Source: an uncultured Verrucomicrobiae bacterium (lineage in GTDB: Bacteria > Verrucomicrobiota > Verrucomicrobiia > Verrucomicrobiales > Akkermansiaceae). Taken from it: 33,728 bases of DNA. The position numbers and the translations under genes were made by a program. The stretch is taken from assembly GCA_937957985.1 (NCBI GenBank), contig CALGOH010000022.1:1-33728 (forward strand), read 5' to 3'. Position 1 is the first letter of the stretch, and the number at the start of each line of letters is the position of its first letter. Shown piece by piece: positions 26,983 to 33,728 of this stretch. The notes beneath the pieces are model-generated. The model saw only the letters and a list, made by a program, of their open reading frames with translations, ran no database searches and had not been told where the DNA came from.

Positions 26983-27876
26983 TCAGGGGCATGGAACAGG
27001 ATGGTAGCGCGGAGCGGGAGGTCGCATCGCCTCGCGACAAAAGTTCGTTGTCGCCGGGGTTCGGAATCTCGATGGGTACCGGCAGTTGGTGTTGCCGGTG
27101 TACCACACATGGTAGAAGCGTGTCCGGTGGGAGCTCGAGCGGTAGGTGCGCACGCCGCCAAACCTCCGGGGTGGCTCGTGAAGGGGGTTGGATCGCGCCG
27201 AATCGGACGACGACGGCTGGTTCGCGCTGACGGCCCTTACCGTGAAGGGCCTGGTCGCAGACGACTCGCGTTCGGCGGCGGCGACCCTCGCCTCGGCCCT
27301 GCGTCGGTAGGCCTCCTGTCTCTCGGCTTCCTTGGCGAGGAGTTCGCGGGATTCGTTCGGATCGATGCCGAAGGCCTCACATTGCTCGGAACTGAGATCG
27401 CCGGGAGTCAGTCGGGCGAGGCCCGTCTCGTGCCGGATCTTGACGCCGACACGGCTCACTTCGCTGATGGTCACGTCTTCAAACCGGCGGCCCTCCGAAG
27501 TCATGATCGAGGGCAGCGTTTTCCCATGCCAATCGGCCCGGCGTTGCTCCATCGCGGTCGTTCGATGGGTGGTGATGGCGAGATCCAACCGGTTCAGATC
27601 CTCACGCAGTTCCCTCAACTCGCTGCGCCGTTCCGCGAGGGACTCGTCGAGCACGGACAACCTGGCTTCGGCTTCCTTCCGCTCGGACTCGAACTCGGTC
27701 TGGTGGGAGAGTTGGAAGCGAACCAACTCGACTTGTGACTCCAGCGAGACCCGCCTGGCTTCGAGCCGCCACCACTCGGTGCGAAGCTCGGAATTTCGTG
27801 AGTTCTCGCAGGAGCAGAGGACAGCCGCGCCCGCCATCGCGAGACCCGAATTCCACTGCCACCGAAAACATTCCAT
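26983..27876 (-). CDS. coiled-coil lipoprotein C with IRH beta domain
   Basis: 297 residues from the ATG at 27876. N-terminal hydrophobic segment ending LCSC (C23) looks like a lipoprotein signal. Coiled coil about 35-105 (SLESQVELVRFQLSHQTEFE, SELRELREDLNRLDLAI), beta domain 118-172 (RRFEDVTISEVSRVGVKIRH, TGLARL), Ala/Glu/Arg-rich helix to about 200, then a low-complexity tail rich in Arg, Pro, Ser and Tyr. First gene of the run; an AGGAGA lies 12 bases before the start. Divergent from the dehydrogenase gene at 28013. Function unknown. Confidence 0.68.
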   Translation of the reverse strand: MECFRWQWNSGLAMAGAAVLCSCENSRNSELRTEWWRLEARRVSLESQVELVRFQLSHQTEFESERKEAEARLSVLDESLAERRSELRELREDLNRLDLAITTHRTTAMEQRRADWHGKTLPSIMTSEGRRFEDVTISEVSRVGVKIRHETGLARLTPGDLSSEQCEAFGIDPNESRELLAKEAERQEAYRRRAEARVAAAERESSATRPFTVRAVSANQPSSSDSARSNPLHEPPRRFGGVRTYRSSSHRTRFYHVWYTGNTNCRYPSRFRTPATTNFCREAMRPPAPRYHPVPCP

Positions 27877-28012
27877 CGCTAGCTCGATTCTCCTGATCGG
27901 GAGCGATCTCACAAGGCTAATCCGACGTGGATCCGTTTTCCGTCGTTTGCAGAAGCCCGTCTCCCATTTCGCACTTGTATGACAAATTTCGGTGGTCCAT
28001 ACGGGCTCCGGC

Positions 28013-29053
28013 ATGAGCGAACGCATCCTTCTGACCACCACGTCCTACCAGGACACTCCGGGGCCCCACCACGCGCTGCTGGAGAGCGCCGGATTTGAGA
28101 TCGTGCGCGAGCGCGGGCCGTTGCCCGAGGCGCGGATGCTGGAGCTGGCCGGCGAGTTCGACGGTTTCCTCTGCGGCGATGATGCGATCACGGCGGCCGT
28201 CATCGACAAGTCGCTGCCGCGGCTCAAGGTGATCAGCAAGTACGGCATCGGCCTCGACAAGATCGACGTGCCCTACGCGACCGGCAAGAAGCTGCCGGTG
28301 CTTTTCACTCCCGGCGTGAACCACACGACCGTCGCCGAGCACACCTTCGGGCTGCTGCTGGGACTGACGAAGAAGATCTTCTTCAACGGCATCGACTGCC
28401 GCAACGGCGCCTGGCAGGCCGGCTGGAAGAAGCCGGTCGGCAACGAGATCATGGGCAAGACGATCGGCATCATCGGCCTCGGCCGCATCGGCAAGGAGGT
28501 CGCCGTCCGCGCCCGCGCCTTCGGCATGGAGGTGATCGCCTTTGATCCCTATTTCGACGAGGCCTTCGCGAAGGAGCACGCGGTGAGACGCTGCGCCGAC
28601 ATGGACGAGGTGCTGGTGAATTCCGACGTGGTTTCGCTGCACTGCTTCCTCGATGAAAACACCCGCGGCATGATCAACACCGCCAAGATCGCCGAGATGA
28701 AGGACGGCGTGATCGTGCTCAACTGCGCGCGTGGCGAGATCGTCGAGATCGACTGCGTGGTGAAGGCGCTCGAGAGTGGCAAGCTCGGCGGCTACGGCGC
28801 CGACGTGCTCGACAGCGAGCCGCCGCCGACCGATCACCCGTTGCTCAGGGCACCGAACTGCATCATCACCTCGCACATCGGCTCGCGCACCTACGAGAGT
28901 GTCGAACGCCAGGCGACCCGCGCGACGAACAACCTGATCAATTTCCTGCGCGGCGACGCCGACTTCATCCAGGCAAACGCGTTCGACGGTGCCGGCGCGG
29001 CCAGGCCGGCCGTGAAGGTGACCACCTCCAAGCCGTCCGTTTTCAAACTCTGA
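28013..29053 (+). CDS. D-2-hydroxyacid dehydrogenase (phosphoglycerate dehydrogenase-like)
   Basis: 346 residues. NAD-dependent oxidoreductase of the SerA/glyoxylate reductase family: substrate segment VISKYGIGLDKIDV, nucleotide motif IGIIGLGRIGKEVA, catalytic Arg in NCARGEIVE, Glu in DVLDSEPPP and His in SHIGS. There is no ACT domain, so serine feedback as in SerA is unlikely. The ATG at 28013 follows a TACGGG box by seven bases. A sugar kinase gene follows after 12 bases; the pair suggests sugar-acid metabolism such as 2-keto-3-deoxygluconate or 2-ketogluconate use rather than serine synthesis. Exact substrate unknown. Confidence 0.9.
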   Translation: MSERILLTTTSYQDTPGPHHALLESAGFEIVRERGPLPEARMLELAGEFDGFLCGDDAITAAVIDKSLPRLKVISKYGIGLDKIDVPYATGKKLPVLFTPGVNHTTVAEHTFGLLLGLTKKIFFNGIDCRNGAWQAGWKKPVGNEIMGKTIGIIGLGRIGKEVAVRARAFGMEVIAFDPYFDEAFAKEHAVRRCADMDEVLVNSDVVSLHCFLDENTRGMINTAKIAEMKDGVIVLNCARGEIVEIDCVVKALESGKLGGYGADVLDSEPPPTDHPLLRAPNCIITSHIGSRTYESVERQATRATNNLINFLRGDADFIQANAFDGAGAARPAVKVTTSKPSVFKL

Positions 29054-29065
29054 TTCTCCAAAAAC

Positions 29066-30163
<1,098 letters not shown>

Positions 30164-30196
30164 ACGGGAGGCGGGATGTCAGATGTGCGCATGCAC

Positions 30197-30211
30197 AGGG
30201 CCCTTGGCCCT
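30197..30211. terminator. hairpin between convergent kinase and pcm genes
   Basis: AGGGCC-CTT-GGCCCT, a perfect six-pair stem in the 140-base gap between convergent stops. Lacks a T-run. An outer pair GGAGGCGGG / CCCGCCTCC brackets the gap. Candidate bidirectional terminator by position. Confidence 0.35.
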
Positions 30212-30303
30212 CTTGGGATGCGGCGCTCGTCCATGTCGGCCTCGGCTTCCAACTGCTTCTCCGCCTCCCGCCTCCTTGCTCCTGACCTTCGCTCGTGTCC
30301 GTT

Positions 30304-30933
30304 TCACACCATCGGCACGAAGCGGACGGGGGCGACTTCTTCGCGGGCAAGGGTGCCGTCGTGGCGGCGGATGATGACGGTGAGTTGCTGGACCTCGCCG
30401 ACCGGGCCGATGGGAACCACCATGCGCCCGCCGGGCTTGAGACTGGCGGCGGGCTTCTCCGGGAGATGGTCGGGGGCGCAGGCGACCAGGATGCCATCGA
30501 AGCGGGCGTCGGGGTCGGGCCAGCCGTCGAAACCGTCGCCGCAGCGCAGGTCGATGCGGGTGAAGCCGAGCGCCTCGAGCGTGGCACGGGCGCGTTCCGC
30601 GAGTTCTGGGTCTCGCTCGAGGGCGCAGACGTGGCGGACGATGTGCCCGAGGATGGCGGCCTGGTAGCCGCTGCCGGCGCCGATCTCGAGCACCTCGGCC
30701 TCGGGGGAAAGCCGCAGCAACTCGGTCATCAGGGCCACGATGTAGGGTTGCGAGATGGTCTGGCCGCCGCCGATCGGCACGGGGTGGTCCTCGTAGGAAA
30801 GCCCGTGGCTTTCCTCGGGAACGAAGCACTCGCGCGGCACGGCGCGCATGGCGTCGAGGACCCGTTCGTCACGGATGCCGCGCGCCGCGAGCTGGTCGCG
30901 GATCATCGCCTCGCGTTCGAGTTCGTAGATCAT
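30304..30933 (-). CDS. pcm: protein-L-isoaspartate O-methyltransferase
   Basis: Repairs isoaspartyl residues in aged proteins using AdoMet. 209 residues, usual length. GGQTISQPYIVALMTELL is the substrate segment; VLEIGAGSGYQAAIL is AdoMet motif I; the post-I acidic residue is in CALERDPELAERAR; and GGRMVVPIGPVGEVQQL is the C-terminal motif. The N-terminus MIYELEREAMIRDQLAARGI is typical. A GGAGGG precedes the ATG at 30933. Divergent from the EVE-domain gene. Confidence 0.95.
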   Translation of the reverse strand: MIYELEREAMIRDQLAARGIRDERVLDAMRAVPRECFVPEESHGLSYEDHPVPIGGGQTISQPYIVALMTELLRLSPEAEVLEIGAGSGYQAAILGHIVRHVCALERDPELAERARATLEALGFTRIDLRCGDGFDGWPDPDARFDGILVACAPDHLPEKPAASLKPGGRMVVPIGPVGEVQQLTVIIRRHDGTLAREEVAPVRFVPMV

Positions 30934-30989
30934 GACCCTCCGACACTACGTGCGCCGTCCTCGGTTTCCAGCGATGAAACGCCGGTCGC

Positions 30990-31017
30990 TTGCGTGGCGC
31001 GGGCCGGCTGCTAGGGT
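30990..31017 (+). promoter_or_regulatory. promoter of the EVE-domain gene, leaderless
   Basis: TTGCGT (30990-30995), 16-base spacer, TAGGGT (31012-31017), then CGCCGC and the GTG start at 31024. Same layout and same six bases before the start codon as metH. Confidence 0.5.
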
Positions 31018-31023
31018 CGCCGC

Positions 31024-31509
31024 GTGAACTACTGGTTGATCAAGTCCGAGCCGGACGTGTTCGGGATCGCGGACCTCGGGAAGGTGAAGCGGGAAAGGTG
31101 GGACGGCGTCCGGAACTATCAGGCGCGGAATTTCATGCGCGACGAAATGGAGGTCGGCGACCTGGCGATCTTCTACCATTCCAATGCGAAGCCGCCCGGG
31201 GCGGTGGGGCTGGCGCGGGTGTGCAGCGAGGCGTATCCCGATCCGACTCAGTTCGACGAGAAGTCGAAGTATCACGATCCGAAGTCGAACCCGGACGACC
31301 CGCGGTGGATGCTCCGTGACTTCGAGTTCGTGCTCGAGTTCCCGGAGATGGTGAGCCTCGAGCAGTTGAAGGCCGAGCCGGCGTTGGAAGGGATGATGGT
31401 AACCCAGCGGGGGACCAGGCTTTCGATCACCCCGGTCGAGCCCAAGCATTTCCGGAAGGTGTGCGCGATGGCGGGGGTGAAGGTGCCGAAGCCTTCGGCT
31501 GGAGATTAG
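31024..31509 (+). CDS. EVE-domain protein
   Basis: 161 residues, a single PUA-like EVE domain: NYWLIKSEPDVFGIADL at the start, WDGVRNYQARNFMRDEM and VGDLAIFYHSNAKPPGAVGL in the middle, matching thymocyte nuclear protein 1-type EVE proteins. The family is known to bind modified bases. No nuclease is fused and no obvious defence gene is adjacent, so a housekeeping RNA or DNA role is as likely. Start GTG 31024 fits the leaderless promoter. Its last two codons and stop (Gly-Asp-TAG) fall inside the octamer array. Confidence 0.93.
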   Translation: MNYWLIKSEPDVFGIADLGKVKRERWDGVRNYQARNFMRDEMEVGDLAIFYHSNAKPPGAVGLARVCSEAYPDPTQFDEKSKYHDPKSNPDDPRWMLRDFEFVLEFPEMVSLEQLKAEPALEGMMVTQRGTRLSITPVEPKHFRKVCAMAGVKVPKPSAGD

Positions 31510-31548
31510 GAGATTAGGAGATTAGGAGATTGGGGGATTGGTGGATTG
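31501..31548 (+). repeat. octamer tandem array across two convergent stop codons
   Basis: Six 8-bp units: three GGAGATTA, one GGAGATTG, then GGGGATTG and GTGGATTG. It contains the stop of the EVE gene (31507-31509) and, on the other strand, the stop of the next gene (31522-31524), so both C-termini are written by the repeat. Confidence 0.9.
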
Positions 31549-32217
31549 GGGTTCGTCGGATTGGTCGGACCCGTCCTCCGCTGCATCCGTTTCGTCATCC
31601 GCATCCGCCGTCTCCGGCCCCTCCGCGTCATTCGTTTCTCCCGGCTCGTCGGCGGTCTCGGTCGCTTCCTCCACGGGCCCATCCGCTTCCGGCTCCGGCA
31701 TGCGTCCGCCGTGTTCGAGGAGCAGGATGACCTCCTCCTGAACCTTCTCGACCTCGTCGAGCGGGATGTTCGGGTCGCGGATCAGGAAGGCGTCGCCGGT
31801 CTTGCGGTGCTCGTAGACGCGCAGGGTGCCGGTGGGGATCGTCTGGGAGTCGGTCTCGCGCAGGAGCTTCTTGCGCTCGAGCATGACGGCGAGGATGTAG
31901 CGGACGTTCTCGGTGTGTTCCTCGTCCTCGTCGACCAGGCGGCGGAGCAGGGTTTCGGGATCCTCTTTCTCCATCGGGCCGGGCGTTTCATCCACTGCGG
32001 GCGGCTCGTAGGTGCTGCGCCAGAAGGAGAAGGCGGGCTCGGCGTCCTCGCCGCGGTCGTCCCACGCGCCCACCGAGAAATCCCGGCGCAGGTAGCCGCT
32101 CGATTCGGGGTCGGGGAACAGCGCGGTGACGATGGTCTCGCCTTCCTCGAAGGGTTTTTCGGTGACGGCGCACTGACGGGCGCGCGAACGGATGTGCCAG
32201 GATTCCTGTAGGGCCAT
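31522..32217 (-). CDS. conserved hypothetical protein with acidic tail
   Basis: 231 residues from the ATG at 32217 (MALQESWHIRSRARQ). The N-terminal 160 residues look structured: CAVTEKPFEEGETIVTALF, YLRRDFSVGAW and KEDPETLLRRLVDEDEEHTE then RYILAVMLERKKLL, a pattern I recall in hypothetical proteins of Planctomycetes and Verrucomicrobia. The C-terminal 60 residues are almost only Glu, Asp, Ala, Thr and Pro, ending in NPPIS from the octamer array. Function unknown. The lptF/lptG-like gene lies 35 bases upstream on the same strand. Confidence 0.75.
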   Translation of the reverse strand: MALQESWHIRSRARQCAVTEKPFEEGETIVTALFPDPESSGYLRRDFSVGAWDDRGEDAEPAFSFWRSTYEPPAVDETPGPMEKEDPETLLRRLVDEDEEHTENVRYILAVMLERKKLLRETDSQTIPTGTLRVYEHRKTGDAFLIRDPNIPLDEVEKVQEEVILLLEHGGRMPEPEADGPVEEATETADEPGETNDAEGPETADADDETDAAEDGSDQSDEPQSTNPPIS

Positions 32218-32222
32218 GGTGG

Positions 32223-32250
32223 GAAACTCGAAACTTTGAACTCTGAACTC
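32223..32250 (-). repeat. degenerate heptamer array
   Basis: Four 7-bp units, on the minus strand GAGTTCA, GAGTTCA, AAGTTTC, GAGTTTC. It fills most of the gap between the permease stop (32253) and the next start (32217). Shares the R-A-G-T start of each unit with the array at 33624. Confidence 0.7.
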
Positions 32251-32252
32251 GG

Positions 32253-33599
32253 CTACGCCTCGTTGGGGATCATGCTGCGGATGACCTGATAGATGGGACG
32301 GCCGGTGATGCGGCGACGGAAAAGGTAGAGCGCGAGGGCGCCGAAGATGAGGTTCGGCAGCCAGGCGGCGAGCACGGGCGGCAGGTGGCCGGAGTCGCCG
32401 AGGCTGAGGCAGATGTTGGTGAAGAAGAGCAGGCCGGCGCAGAGGAAGACGGCGAGTGCCAGCCCCCCGGAAGTGCCGCGACGGGAGAAGAAGATGCCGA
32501 GCGGGATGGCCAGCAGGATTACGATCACGCAATTGAAGGGCTCGGCGATGCGATGGTGCCACTGGGTGAGGTGGACGGCCTCGCCGCGGGCGTCCTGCGA
32601 GCGCTTGCTGCGCAGCCACCCGATCAGCTCGGGAATGCCGAGCTGGTTGGCCGGCAGGCCCGGGCGGATGATCTCGGCGGGCGTTTCGCGCCACGAATGG
32701 ACCACGTAGGGATTCGGCAGGTCGGGCTCGTAGATCGGCGGCTCGCCCGCCTTGATGTGGCGCAGCGTCGCGTCGGCGAAGCTCCACGAGCCGTCCGACG
32801 GCGACCACGCCGCGGTGCGTGCGACGAGCACCGAGTTCAGCTTGCCCTCCTCGGTTTCCCCGATGATCCGCACCCGCTCGAGCGGCGCGCCCTTCTGATA
32901 GTCGCGCGGGAAGGTCCCCACCATCCACAGGCGGGGGGCTCGGGGGTTGCGGAACTGCACGAACTCGGCCGCCTTTTCATCGAGCCCCCGGGCGGCGGCG
33001 AGGATCCGGTCCTCGCGGACGTTCGACTGGGGCGCCCAGTGGAAATTGAGGCCCGCGCTGATGGTGGCGGCGATCAGTCCGGCAAGGACGAATGGCAGGG
33101 TCACGCGGCCGATGCCCCGGCCGGTCTGGAGCATCGCGACGATCTCCCTCGAGCCCGACAGGCGGCCGAGACAGAAGAGCAGCGAAAGCATCAGCGCGTA
33201 GGGCAGCAGCGTGACGGTGAGCTGTGGAAGCCGCGCGACGTACAGTTGCAGCGCGGTGCCGATGATGTCGCCGCTGAGTTTGAGTTCCTCGAGGTTGTCC
33301 TCGAAATCCATCAGCAACCAGATCACGGCGAGGCCGCAGAAGGTGATGGCGAAGAGGGCGAGGAACTGCCGGGTGACGTAGCGGGCGATGGTTCCGCCGA
33401 AGGCGTAGAGCAGCGCGCCGAGCGCGGGCATCATGCACAGGCCGCCGACCACCAGCGGGCGCATCCGCTCGCTGGCGATGTCGGCGTCCGGGAAGTCCGC
33501 CAGTTGCTCGACCACCTTGGCGTGCTCGATCGGCATCAGTCGCGCCGCCAGCGCCAGACCGAGGCAGGCGAGAAGGACGGGGATCAGGAAGCGCCGCAT
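32253..33599 (-). CDS. LptF/LptG-family lipopolysaccharide export permease
   Basis: 448 residues. The LptF/LptG pattern: TM helices with YVTRQFLALFAITFCGLAVI, PYALMLSLLFCLGRLSGSRE (coupling helix for the LptB ATPase), a periplasmic beta-jellyroll-like middle (about residues 190-310), and C-terminal helices EPFNCVIVILLAIPLGIFF. About 70 extra residues with two hydrophobic segments precede the family domain (MRRFLIPVLLACLGLALAAR, VVGGLCMMPALGALLYAFGG), which is uncommon. The LPS transport role in the inner membrane follows from the family; F versus G cannot be decided here and the partner is not in the window. ATG 33599 chosen; the frame stays open upstream only through the repeat array. Confidence 0.88.
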   Translation of the reverse strand: MRRFLIPVLLACLGLALAARLMPIEHAKVVEQLADFPDADIASERMRPLVVGGLCMMPALGALLYAFGGTIARYVTRQFLALFAITFCGLAVIWLLMDFEDNLEELKLSGDIIGTALQLYVARLPQLTVTLLPYALMLSLLFCLGRLSGSREIVAMLQTGRGIGRVTLPFVLAGLIAATISAGLNFHWAPQSNVREDRILAAARGLDEKAAEFVQFRNPRAPRLWMVGTFPRDYQKGAPLERVRIIGETEEGKLNSVLVARTAAWSPSDGSWSFADATLRHIKAGEPPIYEPDLPNPYVVHSWRETPAEIIRPGLPANQLGIPELIGWLRSKRSQDARGEAVHLTQWHHRIAEPFNCVIVILLAIPLGIFFSRRGTSGGLALAVFLCAGLLFFTNICLSLGDSGHLPPVLAAWLPNLIFGALALYLFRRRITGRPIYQVIRSMIPNEA

Positions 33600-33623
33600 G
33601 GTGGTTGGTCGGGCGGAGGATGG

Positions 33624-33728
33624 AAGTGCCAAGTGCCAAGTGCCAAGTGCCAAGTGCCAAGTGCCAAGTGCCGAGTGCCGAGTGCCGAGTGCCGAGTGCC
33701 GAGTGCCGAGTGCCGAGTGCCGAGTGCC
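33624..33728 (+). repeat. heptamer tandem array running off the window end
   Basis: Fifteen perfect 7-bp units: seven AAGTGCC (33624-33672), then eight GAGTGCC (33673-33728) and the array continues past the window. It lies directly upstream of the permease start. The single switch from A to G suggests two rounds of expansion. Confidence 0.95.

Noticed and set aside
33624..33728. CRISPR array
   Set aside because: Units are 7 bp with no spacers; simple tandem repeat.

Overview
The window is GC-rich and gene-dense. It most likely comes from a chromosome of the Verrucomicrobia (Verrucomicrobiales-like). That placement is an inference from three things: the division/wall block murG - murC/murB fusion - ddl - ftsQ - ftsA - ftsZ with a divergent FtsZ, many lipoproteins and coiled-coil envelope proteins carrying a small 'I-R-H' beta domain, and intergenic 7- and 8-bp tandem repeats. 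No rRNA, tRNA, CRISPR array or prophage was seen. No gene-free stretch exceeds about 200 bases.

Layout. Positions 1-1689 (minus): aroB (3' end cut by the window edge) and a DEDDh exonuclease. 1767-5259 (plus): UbiA-like membrane protein, adenylate kinase, fmt, an RbsD/FucU-like lipoprotein and a very small RNase III-like protein. 5377-13542 (plus): the peptidoglycan/division operon. 13743-14813: a LuxR-type regulator, tail-to-tail with metH. 14801-19330 (minus): cobalamin-dependent methionine synthase. 19509-22102: a rhodanese/YceI fusion and three small exported or anchored proteins. 22169-27876 (minus): coiled-coil envelope proteins interrupted by a NagD-like HAD phosphatase. 28013-30163 (plus): a 2-hydroxyacid dehydrogenase and a KDG-type sugar kinase. 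30304-33599: pcm, an EVE-domain protein, a hypothetical protein and an LptF/LptG permease.

The standout observation is inside metH. A 681-bp element (15320-16000) with perfect 34-bp terminal inverted repeats, each holding a hairpin, sits in frame in the activation domain. It encodes a REP-associated tyrosine transposase (Y1/HUH) domain of 227 codons with no stop codon. The result is one 1509-codon frame in which a transposase domain is spliced into a loop of an essential-type metabolic enzyme. Removing it restores an ordinary MetH. A second hairpin element lies just upstream of metH.

Other points: a cluster of three paralogous anchored coiled-coil proteins sharing one beta domain, plus a companion lipoprotein; an FtsZ whose T7 loop lacks one of the two usual catalytic aspartates; a rhodanese domain without its cysteine; several promoters whose -10 box lies only 6-10 bases from the start codon (leaderless mRNAs); and octamer/heptamer arrays, one of which supplies the stop codons of two convergent genes.
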